Below are positions 17,592 through 27,198 of a stretch of 64,000 nt of DNA, piece by piece. The notes under the pieces were generated by a model. That model was not told the DNA's origin. It worked only from the letters and a program-made list of their open reading frames with translations, and searched no databases. The stretch spans positions 1 to 64,000 of the forward strand of contig NZ_JBHUHX010000051.1 in NCBI RefSeq assembly GCF_042682685.1, read 5' to 3'. Every line of letters begins with the position of its first letter. Position 1 is the stretch's first letter. Both the position numbers and the translations under genes were made by a program. Source of the stretch: Imhoffiella fuscus (GTDB lineage: Bacteria > Pseudomonadota > Gammaproteobacteria > Chromatiales > Chromatiaceae).

Positions 17592-18263
17592 ATGACCCAA
17601 GACGACTCATCCAGCTCGACCGCTCAGCTGACGCCACTCGAAGCGCGTGTCATCGGTTGCCTGATGGAGAAGCAGCGCACGACCCCGGATCAGTACCCGC
17701 TCACGCTCAATGGTCTCGTCAGCGCCTGCAATCAGAAAACGGCCCGTCACCCGGTGATGCATCTGAGCCAGGGCGAGGTCGGGAACACGGTCAATCGGCT
17801 ACGCGACCGTGGCCTGGTCCATGAAAGCTCCAACGGACGTACCGAGCGTTACGACCACAAGATGGTCGGTACCTATTTTCTCAGCCGCGAGGAGCAGGCC
17901 GTGCTTTGCGTCCTGCTGCTACGCGGGCCACAGACCCTGGGCGAGCTGCGCGTCAATTGCGCCCGCATGGCCGATTTCACCGATCTGGAGGGCGTCGCCA
18001 AGACGATCCAGGGCCTTTCGGGACATGAGCGCGCGCTCGTCACCGAACTGCCCCGTCTACCTGGAAAACGCGAGGAGCGCTATGCCCATCTGCTGTGCGG
18101 ACATCCCGAGCCGGAAGCCCAGGACGCGCCCGCGCCGAACCAACAGACGTCAGGAACGACGCACGCAGAGGATCGCGTCGCGGCGCTGGAGGCCGAGGTC
18201 GCCAGGCTACGCGACGAGTTGGATCGGCTGTGGGAACTCACCGGATTCTCGGATCAACGCTAG
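17592..18263 (+). CDS. yceH: YceH family (DUF480) protein
   Basis: 223 residues. The N-terminal signature LTPLEARVIGCLMEKQRTTP, then QYPLTLNGLVSACNQK, is the DUF480/YceH tandem winged-helix fold. The last ~30 residues form a leucine/glutamate-rich coiled coil (VAALEAEVARLRDELDRLWE). Function is not established. It lies between the phosphatase gene and the BLUF signalling gene, each with separate spacing. Confidence 0.88.
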   Translation: MTQDDSSSSTAQLTPLEARVIGCLMEKQRTTPDQYPLTLNGLVSACNQKTARHPVMHLSQGEVGNTVNRLRDRGLVHESSNGRTERYDHKMVGTYFLSREEQAVLCVLLLRGPQTLGELRVNCARMADFTDLEGVAKTIQGLSGHERALVTELPRLPGKREERYAHLLCGHPEPEAQDAPAPNQQTSGTTHAEDRVAALEAEVARLRDELDRLWELTGFSDQR

Positions 18264-18304
18264 CCTCCCGGCGTCACGCGCACCTAAACCGGAGGTCTGC
18301 CAAC

Positions 18305-21300
18305 GTGTCATCGAGCACCCCACTGAGTCCGATCGAAAACGGCCCGCCACAGCCGATCAGGCTGGGTCTCCTTCCTCCCGCGAAGGCAGTGGATGCCCGC
18401 CAGCTCGGAAAAATCAGGCTCTCGGCGCAGGCGGCCTGTGCCGAGATCAACGCCGCAGGCGGTCTCCTCGGACGTCCGATCGAGCTGATCGAAGCGGCGC
18501 CGACCCTCGGGCTGGAGGCGGCAACCCGACACCTGACCGATGTGCTCGGCTGCGACGTGCTGATCGGAAACCCAAGCACGCCAGCCGCGCCGAGCCCGAG
18601 CCGTCCGCTCATCGCGCTCGACCATGGCGCGACCCTCGACGAGGCATCGCCGGAGGTCTTTCGATTCGCCCCCCTGCCCGCGCACAACGTCGCGCCCGCG
18701 ATTGAGACCATGGCCCGGATCGCCGGCCCCAAATTCTTCATCGCCGGCGGCCGGGACGCCTGGTCGCGTGGCACGACGGACTCCGCGACCCGCGCGCTGG
18801 AGGCGATCGGCGGCGAGTTGGTCTCGACCGACCACCTGGATCTGGATGGGGTGCGGATAGAGACACTGCTGGATCACGTCGAGCGATCCGGCGTCGATGT
18901 CTTCATGCCCTGTTTCGACCGCAAGGATCTCCCGGCGCTCCTGGTTCGCTTCGCTCGGCGCGGACTGAAGCGCCGTATCGCGGTCCTGGCAAGCCGGCTC
19001 GACGAGTCGGTCGCCGCCCGACTCGCCCCCGAGGTACGCGAGGGACTCTTCGCCTGCGGAAGCTATTTCACGGGCCTGGATAGCCCGTCGAATCGGGCCT
19101 ATCTGGCCGCGCTACGCAACCAGTTGGGGGACGCCGAAACCCCGCTGCCGCCCGTTGCCGGAATCGGGGTACCCACCTATCTCTGCATCGGAGGATTCGC
19201 CCGGGCCGCCGAGCAGGCCGCAAGCTTAGAGCCTTCCGCGCTCATCCGAGCGCTGGAGCGGCTCGAACTGGATGGCCCACAGGGTTCCGTGCGCATGGAC
19301 CCGGTCAGCCACCGCGTCCGTCTCGCCACCCATCTGGCGCGCTGCACGTTCGACGGCACCTTCAGCATCATTCAATCCTTCGGCCCCATCCCGGAGCAAA
19401 CCAGCGCATCCGAGACGCCGCCCCAACAGCCGCGCAACCCGGCCCAAGGCCATACAGCGCTGCCCCAGGTCGCAAGCAACATGCCAGAGCTGGCCGTCAT
19501 CGGCGCCGATGCGGATGGAGGGATCACATTCGTCAATCGCGCCTTCCTTCGCCTCTGGGGCTTCGATGAGCGGCATAACCTGCACGGAGTCCCGATCGAC
19601 ACGCTCTGGCAGTCGGCGGACGAACTCGCCGCGTTCATGGCTCAGCGCCAGCATCAATCGGAATGGCAAAGCGCACTCACGGCAAGGCTCGCCGACGGAA
19701 CGTCCAAGCGGCTGCGGGTGGTCGGCGAGACCAGCACACACCTGCATACCGATCGGCCCGGATACATCCTGAGCTGTTTCGACACCCACGCAGCCCGACT
19801 CCAGCAGACCATCGCCTCCTATGCGTTCCTGGCCATGGCCGACGTTGCCGTGATCGCCACCGATTCCTCGGGCACCATCATCGAGACCAATCATCGGGCC
19901 AACGACCTGTTCGGCTACGCCAGCGGCGAACTGCTGGGAATTTCGATCCACGAACTGGTCCCGCCCCAGGCGCGCCGCCAGCACGCCGACAACCTCCTGC
20001 GCTTCCAGGCAGGGCCAAGCGAAGAGCGACGCATGGCGATGCGCACCGAGGTCCACGGCTATCGACGCGACGGCGCGCTCTTTCCGGTCGAGGTGTCCAT
20101 CTCCCGATGCGACACGGACGGCGAGACGATCCTGGTCGCGGCCCTGCGCGATATCACCGACCGCAAGACCGCCGAAACCGAACTGGTCTGGCGCGCCTCG
20201 CACGATGCGCTGACCGGTCTGCCGAACCGCGACCTGATGCAGGAGCGTCTCGCACGCGCTCTGGCGCGCTCGAAGAAACAGGGCCACGCGGTCGCCCTGC
20301 TCTTCATCGATCTCGACGGGTTCAAGCTTATCAACGACACCCACGGCCACGGCGTCGGGGACGAGCTGCTGCGAGGGATCGCCACGCGGCTGGTCGAGAA
20401 CGTCCGACCTGGGGATACCGTGGGCCGACTCGGTGGAGACGAATTCGTCGTCCTCTGCGATCAGGTCGACTACTCCGTCTCCGTCGTGAGCCTCGCCGAA
20501 CGGCTCAACGACGCGCTGCGCGAACCGCTCGACCTACAGGGAGGGCAACTCTTCGCCACCGCGAGCATCGGGCTCGCCATCGGACACGGACGCACCCATT
20601 GCGCCGAGGAGTTGCTGCGCAACGCGGATACGGCCATGTATTCGGCCAAGGAGCAGGGACGCGACGGCTGGCGCTTGTTCAGCGAGGAGATCCACGAACA
20701 GGCGCGCAAACGGCTCGACATCAGTAACGGACTGCGCCAGGCGATCCAGAACGCGGAATTGGAGATCCGGTTCCAGCCCATCCTCTGTGCCGAGAGCCAG
20801 ATCATCCGAGGGGCGGAGCTGCTGCTGCGCTGGATGCCGCCCTCAGGCGAGATCCCACCTTCGCTCTTCATCCCCATCGCCGAAATGAGCGGCTCCATCG
20901 TACCGATCGGCAAATGGGTGTTTCAGGCCGCCTGCGAGGCCGAACGCGACTGGTTCGCGCGCTTCGGCGAACAGGCCCCCTATGTCAGCGTCAACATCTC
21001 GGCGCGCCAGCTCAACGACGAATCGGTAGTCGAGGCCTTCTCCGAGATCCTGCGCGACACGAGGGCGGACCCGAGCCGCCTCCTGCTCGAACTGACCGAG
21101 ACTGCGCTGATGAGCGACGTCACCTCGAATCTCCGTCTGCTTCACCGTCTGGCCGACTTGGGCCTGCGGGTGGCCGTGGACGATTTCGGCACCGGCTATT
21201 CGTCTCTGGTCCAGTTGCTGCGCATGCCGGTGAGCCTGCTCAAGATCGACCGCGAGTTCGTCGACGGTCTCGACAAGCGGCACGACAGCAAGGCCATCGT

Positions 21301-21910
21301 CTCGGCCGTATGCAGCATGGCCCGCGCCATGCGGCTCCAGGTGGTCGCCGAAGGGGTCGAGAACGAAACCCAGCACGGCTATCTGCGCGACATCGGATGC
21401 GACTATGTCCAGGGCTACCTCTTTCACCGCCCCGTGCCGCCGGCGGAATTCCTCTCCTTGCTGCTCGAAAGCGACGCACAAGAGCGCGGGGCGATGCCCG
21501 AGGATCTCCATGCCGTGCTCTACGTAAGCTTGGCGACCCAGCCCATGAGTCAGGACGACCTCATGGATCTGCTCGGCTTTTCACGCGAGGCGAACCGAGC
21601 GCAGGGCATTACCGGATTCCTGCTCTATCTCAACGGCTCGTTCATGCAGATGATCGAGGGCAGCTACCCACGCATCCAGCGTCTGATGGAGCGCATCGAG
21701 GCCGATTCTCGGCATCGAAACGTCACCCGTCTCTACGAAGGCAGCATCGACAAACGCATCTTCAGCGACTGGAGCATGGGATTCCGCAACATGGATCATC
21801 TCGACCAGGGGTTCGACTACAAGGGCTGGCGGGCACGAACCATGAATTTCCTCGACATGTCCGAGGACGTTCACGTCTGCTACAACCTCATCTGCGCCTT
21901 CGCGGCCTAA
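18305..21910 (+). CDS. Hybrid PBP-like/PAS/PAS/GGDEF/EAL/BLUF c-di-GMP protein
   Basis: 1201 residues from GTG 18305, chosen because GGAGG lies nine bases upstream; the frame is open further 5' inside yceH. Domains in order: a branched-chain-amino-acid-receptor-like binding domain (about 15-360, no signal peptide), PAS (about 390-500), PAS (about 504-630), GGDEF (about 634-800), EAL (about 815-1055) and BLUF (about 1067-1165). The GGDEF motif is intact and has an RPGD inhibitory site five residues before it. The EAL motif reads ELL (GAELLLRW), but the metal-binding DDFGTGYSS, the ELTE glutamate and AEGVENETQ are kept. The BLUF keeps the tyrosine in LYVS, the asparagine before GITG, the glutamine in FMQMIEG and the tryptophan in DWSMGF. 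No membrane helix, so a cytoplasmic ligand- and blue-light-responsive c-di-GMP switch is inferred. Confidence 0.88.
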   Translation: MSSSTPLSPIENGPPQPIRLGLLPPAKAVDARQLGKIRLSAQAACAEINAAGGLLGRPIELIEAAPTLGLEAATRHLTDVLGCDVLIGNPSTPAAPSPSRPLIALDHGATLDEASPEVFRFAPLPAHNVAPAIETMARIAGPKFFIAGGRDAWSRGTTDSATRALEAIGGELVSTDHLDLDGVRIETLLDHVERSGVDVFMPCFDRKDLPALLVRFARRGLKRRIAVLASRLDESVAARLAPEVREGLFACGSYFTGLDSPSNRAYLAALRNQLGDAETPLPPVAGIGVPTYLCIGGFARAAEQAASLEPSALIRALERLELDGPQGSVRMDPVSHRVRLATHLARCTFDGTFSIIQSFGPIPEQTSASETPPQQPRNPAQGHTALPQVASNMPELAVIGADADGGITFVNRAFLRLWGFDERHNLHGVPIDTLWQSADELAAFMAQRQHQSEWQSALTARLADGTSKRLRVVGETSTHLHTDRPGYILSCFDTHAARLQQTIASYAFLAMADVAVIATDSSGTIIETNHRANDLFGYASGELLGISIHELVPPQARRQHADNLLRFQAGPSEERRMAMRTEVHGYRRDGALFPVEVSISRCDTDGETILVAALRDITDRKTAETELVWRASHDALTGLPNRDLMQERLARALARSKKQGHAVALLFIDLDGFKLINDTHGHGVGDELLRGIATRLVENVRPGDTVGRLGGDEFVVLCDQVDYSVSVVSLAERLNDALREPLDLQGGQLFATASIGLAIGHGRTHCAEELLRNADTAMYSAKEQGRDGWRLFSEEIHEQARKRLDISNGLRQAIQNAELEIRFQPILCAESQIIRGAELLLRWMPPSGEIPPSLFIPIAEMSGSIVPIGKWVFQAACEAERDWFARFGEQAPYVSVNISARQLNDESVVEAFSEILRDTRADPSRLLLELTETALMSDVTSNLRLLHRLADLGLRVAVDDFGTGYSSLVQLLRMPVSLLKIDREFVDGLDKRHDSKAIVSAVCSMARAMRLQVVAEGVENETQHGYLRDIGCDYVQGYLFHRPVPPAEFLSLLLESDAQERGAMPEDLHAVLYVSLATQPMSQDDLMDLLGFSREANRAQGITGFLLYLNGSFMQMIEGSYPRIQRLMERIEADSRHRNVTRLYEGSIDKRIFSDWSMGFRNMDHLDQGFDYKGWRARTMNFLDMSEDVHVCYNLICAFAA

Positions 21911-21911
21911 C

Positions 21912-21929
21912 CCTCGCCCCTGGGCGAGG
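21912..21929. terminator. Hairpin between convergent genes
   Basis: CCTCGCCC-CT-GGGCGAGG is a perfect 8-bp stem directly after the signalling gene stop and before the parE stop. A second small stem (CCGGAT/ATCCGG) follows. No T-run on either side, so termination is a guess. Confidence 0.4.
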
Positions 21930-21948
21930 CCGGATGATCCGGAAGGGA

Positions 21949-23835
21949 TCACACCTCGGCCAGATCGCCCTTCTGTTGCAGCCAACCCCTTCGATCTGCG
22001 GCCCGTTTCTTGGCGAGCAGCATGTCGAGCAGACGTTCGCTCTCATCGTCCGGATCGACCGTGAGCTGCACCAGACGCCGGGTGTCCGGATGGATGGTGG
22101 TCTCGCGCAACTGTGCCGGGTTCATCTCGCCCAACCCCTTGAAGCGCTGGACATTGACCTTGCCCTTGATCTTCTCGGCGGCGATACGATCGAGGATCCC
22201 CCGCTTCTCACCGTCGTCCAGGGCATAGAAGACCTGCTTGCCGACATCGATCCGATACAGCGGCGGCATGGCGACATAAACGTGCCCCTCGGCCACCAGT
22301 CTCCGGAAATGCTTGAGGAAGAGCGCACACAGCAAGGTCGCGATGTGGGCGCCGTCCGAATCGGCATCGGCCAGGATGCAGATCTTGCCGAACCGCAGCC
22401 GGGCGAGATCGTCTGTGCCGGGATCGACCCCGATGGCGACGGCGATGTCGTGAACCTCCTGCGAGCCCAGCACCTCGGCCGGATCGACCTCCCAGGTGTT
22501 GAGGATCTTGCCGCGCAGCGGCAGGATGGCCTGGAACTCGCGGTCGCGCGCCTGCTTGGCCGAACCACCGGCCGAGTCGCCCTCGACCAGGAACAGCTCG
22601 CCCCGTTCGGGGTCGGTCGCGGTGCAATCGGCGAGCTTGCCCGGCAGTGCCGGCCCCTGGGTGACCTTCTTGCGGGTGACGGTGCGCCCGGCGCGCAGAC
22701 GGGCCTGGGCGGCACCGATCGCCAGCTCGGCGATACGCTCGCCCTCGGCGACATGCTGGTTGAGCCAGAGACTGAAGGAGTCCTTGACCACGCCTGAGAC
22801 GAAGGCGGCACACTCGCGCGAGGACAGACGCTCCTTGGTCTGGCCCGAGAACTGAGGATCGAGCAGCTTGACCGAGAGGATGTAGCTGAGCTTGTTCCAG
22901 ATGTCCTCCGGCGCCAGCTTGACCCCGCGCGGCAACAGGTTGCGGAACTCGCAGAACTCGCGCACCGCCTCGGTCAGACCGCTGCGCAGCCCGTTGACAT
23001 GGGTGCCGCCCTGCACGGTCGGGATCAGATTGACATAGCTCTCGGCCACCGGCTCGCCGCCCTCGGGCAGCCAGGCGACGGCCCAGTTGACCGCCTCGGT
23101 GCGGCCTTCCAGATCGCCGACGAAGGGCTCGGGAGGGATGGTCTCGGCGCCCTTCAGTTCCTGAACCAGATAGTCCTTGAGCCCCTCGCGATAGCACCAG
23201 ACCTGCTCGTCCGCCGCGATCTCGTCGCGAAAACGCACCTCCAGCCCCGGACAGAGCACCGCCTTGGCCCGCAACAGATGGGTCAGCGGCCGGGTGGCGA
23301 ACTTGGGGCTGTCGAAATACTTGGGATCGGGCCAGAAGCGCAACCGGGTCCCCGTGTTGCCGCGCCCGACCGAGCCGATCTGGACCAGATCGCTCACCTT
23401 GTTGCCATGCTCGAAGGCCATCTGGTACTCATACCCGCCGCGCTTGACCCACACCTCCAGACGGCCCGAGAGCGCGTTCACCACCGAGACGCCCACGCCG
23501 TGCAGACCGCCGGAGAAACGATAGTTGTCGTTGCTGAACTTGCCGCCGGCATGGAGCTTGGTGAGGATCACCTCGACGCCCGGCAACCCTTGCTGAGGAT
23601 GGATGTCGACCGGCATGCCACGACCGTCGTCGGCGACCTCCAGCGAGCCGTCGGCATGGAGCACCACGGCGATCGCCCGCGCATGACCGGCCAGCGCCTC
23701 GTCGACGCTGTTGTCGATGACCTCTTGGGCCAGGTGGTTTGGACGACTGGTGTCCGTGTACATCCCAGGGCGTTTGCGCACTGGGTCGAGACCCATGAGG
23801 ACCTCGATGGCTGAAGCGTCGTAATTGCCGGTCAT
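21949..23835 (-). CDS. parE: DNA topoisomerase IV subunit B (ParE)
   Basis: 628 residues, the ATPase subunit of topoisomerase IV, which decatenates chromosomes with ParC. The start is set at ATG 23835 (MTGNYDASAIEVLMG), the conserved N terminus, not the longer frame to 23886. GHKL motifs: EVIDNSVDEAL, DDGRGMPVD and GGLHGVGVSVVNAL. The TOPRIM domain shows FLVEGDSAGGSA, LRGKILN and DADSDGAHI. The C terminus and overall length are those of ParE, not GyrB. Convergent with the BLUF gene; the partner parC is not in the window. Confidence 0.93.
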   Translation of the reverse strand: MTGNYDASAIEVLMGLDPVRKRPGMYTDTSRPNHLAQEVIDNSVDEALAGHARAIAVVLHADGSLEVADDGRGMPVDIHPQQGLPGVEVILTKLHAGGKFSNDNYRFSGGLHGVGVSVVNALSGRLEVWVKRGGYEYQMAFEHGNKVSDLVQIGSVGRGNTGTRLRFWPDPKYFDSPKFATRPLTHLLRAKAVLCPGLEVRFRDEIAADEQVWCYREGLKDYLVQELKGAETIPPEPFVGDLEGRTEAVNWAVAWLPEGGEPVAESYVNLIPTVQGGTHVNGLRSGLTEAVREFCEFRNLLPRGVKLAPEDIWNKLSYILSVKLLDPQFSGQTKERLSSRECAAFVSGVVKDSFSLWLNQHVAEGERIAELAIGAAQARLRAGRTVTRKKVTQGPALPGKLADCTATDPERGELFLVEGDSAGGSAKQARDREFQAILPLRGKILNTWEVDPAEVLGSQEVHDIAVAIGVDPGTDDLARLRFGKICILADADSDGAHIATLLCALFLKHFRRLVAEGHVYVAMPPLYRIDVGKQVFYALDDGEKRGILDRIAAEKIKGKVNVQRFKGLGEMNPAQLRETTIHPDTRRLVQLTVDPDDESERLLDMLLAKKRAADRRGWLQQKGDLAEV

Positions 23836-23970
23836 GGCGCTGCGTGATCTTCCTAAGGAGGGACTTGGATGAGGGAGAATGGCCAACCCAGAGGCCCTGG
23901 TTCGACCGAGGCTGGTTTGACCGCCAAAAGGACCTACGGTACCGTACCTGGAAACTCAGATTCAAACCCC

Positions 23971-24213
23971 ATGAAGAAAACAACCAATCCGCCCGAGCCG
24001 ACCTTCGAGCAAGCCCTCACCGAACTGGAAGGACTCATCGACGCACTAGAGAAAGGCGAGATGACCCTTGAGGACTCGCTGGCGGCCTTCGAGCGCGGGA
24101 TTGGTCTCACCCGACGCTGTCAACAGTCGCTCGAAGCGGCCGAGCAGCGGGTGCGAATCCTTACCGACGCACGGCCCAGCGCCGAGCCAGAGCCTTTCGA
24201 CATCCATGACTGA
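23971..24213 (+). CDS. xseB: Exodeoxyribonuclease VII small subunit
   Basis: 80 residues from ATG 23971. The XseB signature FEQALTELEGLIDALEKGEM then LEDSLAAFERGIGLTRRC is clear. Together with XseA (not in the window) it degrades single-stranded DNA. It overlaps ispA by 8 bases, the common xseB-ispA order. Confidence 0.93.
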   Translation: MKKTTNPPEPTFEQALTELEGLIDALEKGEMTLEDSLAAFERGIGLTRRCQQSLEAAEQRVRILTDARPSAEPEPFDIHD

Positions 24214-25099
24214 TCAGAACCTGGACGCCTTTCGCGCGCGCTGTCAAGCGCGCGTCGACACGACACTCGATGAATTGCTGCCTCCCGTGAGCGTCGAGCC
24301 CGCGCGGCTGCACGAGGCCATGCGCTACTCGGCGCTCTCCAACGGCAAGCGGCTGCGTCCGCTGCTGACCTATGCGGCGGGCGCCGCGCTCGGCATCGAG
24401 CCGGGCCTGCTCGACCGCCCGGCCTGCGCCGTGGAGCTGATCCACGCCTATTCGCTGATCCACGACGATCTGCCGGCGATGGACGACGACGATCTGCGAC
24501 GCGGTCGCCCGACCTGCCACAAGGCCTACGACGAGGCGACCGCCATCCTCGCCGGCGACGCGCTCCAGACCCTGGCCTTCCAGGCGCTGGCCGAGGCCCC
24601 CGGAATCGCCGCCGAGCATCGCATCGCCATGGTCGAGGCGCTCGCACGCGCCAGCGGCGCGCGCGGCATGGTCGGAGGACAGGCGATGGACCTGGCGGCC
24701 GAAGGCAAGCCGCTCGACGTCGCCATGCTCGAACATATTCACATCCACAAGACAGGCGCGCTGATCCGCGCCTCGGTCCAGATGGGCATGCTGAGCCACG
24801 GCACACTCGACCCGGACCACACCGAACGCCTGGATCGCTATGCAAAATGTCTCGGTCTGGCCTTCCAGATCCAGGACGACGTACTCGATGTCGAGGGCGA
24901 CACGGCCGAGATCGGCAAGACCGCAGGCCGCGATCAGGCGCTCAACAAGGCGACCTATCCCTCCCTGGTGGGACTGACCGAGGCGAAGGAGATGGCGGCC
25001 AATCTCATCGCCGAGGCACTCTCGGCCATCGAGATATTCCCGGCCGAAGCCGACCCGCTACGCTGGATCGCCAGCGGTCTGCTGGGACGCAAGAGCTGA
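24206..25099 (+). CDS. ispA: Geranyl/farnesyl diphosphate synthase
   Basis: 297 residues. First aspartate-rich motif DDLPAMDDDDLRRGRP, second motif FQIQDDVLDVEGD, and a conserved SNGKRLRPLL segment. IspA makes C15 farnesyl diphosphate from isopentenyl and dimethylallyl diphosphate; the residue before the first motif is bulky (YSLIH), consistent with short chains. Translationally coupled to xseB. The product supports quinone, carotenoid and bacteriochlorophyll side-chain synthesis. Confidence 0.92.
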   Translation: MTDQNLDAFRARCQARVDTTLDELLPPVSVEPARLHEAMRYSALSNGKRLRPLLTYAAGAALGIEPGLLDRPACAVELIHAYSLIHDDLPAMDDDDLRRGRPTCHKAYDEATAILAGDALQTLAFQALAEAPGIAAEHRIAMVEALARASGARGMVGGQAMDLAAEGKPLDVAMLEHIHIHKTGALIRASVQMGMLSHGTLDPDHTERLDRYAKCLGLAFQIQDDVLDVEGDTAEIGKTAGRDQALNKATYPSLVGLTEAKEMAANLIAEALSAIEIFPAEADPLRWIASGLLGRKS

Positions 25100-25345
25100 G
25101 GCGCCGAGCCCCACCGGAACATCGACATCACGTCCAGAAGACTCGATTCGGACAGGATGCACTGGATACCCAGGTTTGCAGCCCGTCCGTTTCGAGTCCG
25201 ACCGACAGGGATGGATCGAACCGAATCCACCTGAACGCACACCGCATCGCACGACCGGCGGGAGCAACTCTCGCTTTGTTTTCGGTCTAATAGAACCCAA
25301 ATCGTCCGGCATCAGGCCGTGCAGATCCGTCGAGGAAGTTGACCC

Positions 25346-26200
25346 ATGGAGCAAGCGCTCGAACCCAATTGCTGCGCCGCGCGCACAGCGACCGATATTG
25401 CCGACGTTCAGGGGAGCGCCGACACCCGCCGCATCGCCATCGACAAGGTGGGCATCAAGGATATCCGCCACCCAGTACGGGTGCGCGAGCGTGGCGGCAG
25501 CGAGCAGCACACGGTCGCCACCTTCAATATGTACGTCTATCTCCCGCACGATTTCAAAGGGACGCACATGTCCCGCTTCGTGCAGGTGCTCAACAACCAC
25601 GAGCGCGACATCAGCGTCTCGTCCTTCAAGGAGATGCTCACCGAGATGTCGCATCGGCTGGAATCCGAGGCCGGCCACATCGAGATGCGCTTCCCCTTCT
25701 TCATCAGCAAGAAGGCGCCCGTCTCCGGGGTGCAGAGTCTGCTCGATTACGACGTCACCTTCATCGGCGAGATCCGTCACGGCGAACCGCGACTGGAGAT
25801 CAAGGTGGTGGTGCCCGTGACCAGCCTCTGCCCCTGCTCGAAAGAAATCTCCGCCTACGGCGCGCACAACCAACGCTCGCACGTCACGGTGCAGGTGCGC
25901 ATGCAGGGGCTCATGTGGCTGGAGGAACTGATCGAGCTGATCGAACACGAGGCATCCTCGGAACTCTTCGGTCTGCTCAAGCGCCCGGACGAGAAATACG
26001 TCACCGAGCACGCCTACGACAATCCGAAGTTCGTCGAGGACTTGGTGCGCGACGTCGCCAAGCGGCTCAACCAGGACGACCGCATCCTCTCCTATGTGGT
26101 GGAAGCGGAAAATTTCGAGTCCATCCACAACCATTCGGCCTACGCCCTGATCGAAAGGGACAAGCAAGCCGAGGCCCGCATGGCCGAGGCATCGCTCTGA
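25346..26200 (+). CDS. folE2: GTP cyclohydrolase type IB (FolE2)
   Basis: 284 residues; GAGGAA precedes ATG 25346. FolE2 converts GTP to dihydroneopterin triphosphate for folate and uses a different, less zinc-dependent metal site than FolE. Visible: FNMYVYLPHDFKGTHMSR, the catalytic cysteine region VTSLCPCSKEISAYGAHNQR, and the C-terminal ESIHNHSAYALI. In many proteobacteria folE2 is Zur-controlled; no convincing Zur box was recognised in the 246-bp upstream region. It overlaps the following hydrolase gene. Confidence 0.92.
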   Translation: MEQALEPNCCAARTATDIADVQGSADTRRIAIDKVGIKDIRHPVRVRERGGSEQHTVATFNMYVYLPHDFKGTHMSRFVQVLNNHERDISVSSFKEMLTEMSHRLESEAGHIEMRFPFFISKKAPVSGVQSLLDYDVTFIGEIRHGEPRLEIKVVVPVTSLCPCSKEISAYGAHNQRSHVTVQVRMQGLMWLEELIELIEHEASSELFGLLKRPDEKYVTEHAYDNPKFVEDLVRDVAKRLNQDDRILSYVVEAENFESIHNHSAYALIERDKQAEARMAEASL

Positions 26201-26928
26201 CCTCCGACTCCACGGCATCGCGCACCCTGCTGCTCCATGGATTCACCGGCTGCGCGGCCGACTGGGCCGCCTGCCTCCCCGAGGATGCATCGAGGGTCGC
26301 GATCGACCTGCCAGGCCATGGGCACGAGCCCGCTCCTCTCGGCACCTTCGCCGAGGAGATCGCCATGCTGCTGGACAGGCTTCCGGCCAGCATCGACTCA
26401 CTGATCGGCTACTCGATGGGCGGGCGAATCGCGCTCGGGTTGCTCCAGGCCGCACCCGAACGCTTTCGCGCCGCCACCATCATCTCGGCGCATCCGGGAC
26501 TGACGGATCAGGAGCTGCGCCAACAGCGTCGCGCGACCGATTTGGGTTGGATCCAGCTCCTGCACACCCAGGGAATCGAGGCATTCGTGCGCGCCTGGGA
26601 GCGTCAAGCGTTGTTCGCCACCCAGCAGGCCCTATCGCCGGCAATCCTCGAACGCCAGCGCCGGATCCGCCTCAGCCATCGCCCGGGAGGACTGGCCCGC
26701 TGTCTCGCCTGCCTCGGTCTCGCCGAGATGCCCAGCACCTGGGACGACCTCGATCGCTATCCAGGGGATCTGACCTGGATCGTCGGAGGCGAGGACCGCA
26801 AGTTCATCCAGATCGCGCGCCAGGTCGCCGAGCGTCGCCCGGCGACTCGGGTCCACCTGATCGAGGGCGTGGGGCACAATCCGCTCCTGGAAGCACCGAA
26901 CGCGCTCGCCCAGTTGTTGTCCGATTGA
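26197..26928 (+). CDS. Alpha/beta hydrolase, MenH-like, probable CTG start
   Basis: About 243 residues. The coding match begins right at the folE2 stop: CTG at 26197 overlaps TGA (CTGA), and no in-frame ATG, GTG or TTG lies between the folE2 region and a point well inside the fold. A non-canonical CTG start, coupled to folE2, is therefore proposed. Catalytic elements: oxyanion LHGFTG, nucleophile elbow IGYSMGGRIAL, acid in VGGEDRKF and histidine in GVGHNPLLE. The closest-sounding family is MenH of menaquinone synthesis, but esterase or other hydrolase activity is possible. Confidence 0.75.
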   Translation: MTSDSTASRTLLLHGFTGCAADWAACLPEDASRVAIDLPGHGHEPAPLGTFAEEIAMLLDRLPASIDSLIGYSMGGRIALGLLQAAPERFRAATIISAHPGLTDQELRQQRRATDLGWIQLLHTQGIEAFVRAWERQALFATQQALSPAILERQRRIRLSHRPGGLARCLACLGLAEMPSTWDDLDRYPGDLTWIVGGEDRKFIQIARQVAERRPATRVHLIEGVGHNPLLEAPNALAQLLSD

Positions 26929-27020
26929 TCTCGGGCGATCCGCACCGCGTCGCTCCAGCGCGGCGCCCGCGCACCGCTGTGTCAGAACGCTCCTGATTTG
27001 CCGGGATTCGACGGGTATAC

Positions 27021-27052
27021 TGGACCCCATTCAAAGCGGGTCCAGCCGTTTT
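27021..27052 (+). terminator. Probable Rho-independent terminator
   Basis: TGGACCC and GGGTCCA form a perfect 7-bp stem with a 10-base loop, followed by GCCGTTTT. It sits between the hydrolase stop and the next gene. A TATACT just upstream could be a -10 box instead, so the site might alternatively be a leader hairpin. Confidence 0.4.
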
Positions 27053-27198
27053 CCCCGTCGTGCCTCATCAGCTAAGGATTCAGCTCGCTCGCGAACCTAT
27101 CGCCCGCGCCGCCCGGTACCCGACCGAGCGCCGGAACGTCGCGCCGCCCGATCCAGGGCGCGCGCTGAGTCATCATCGACAATCATTCAGAGTCTTCT

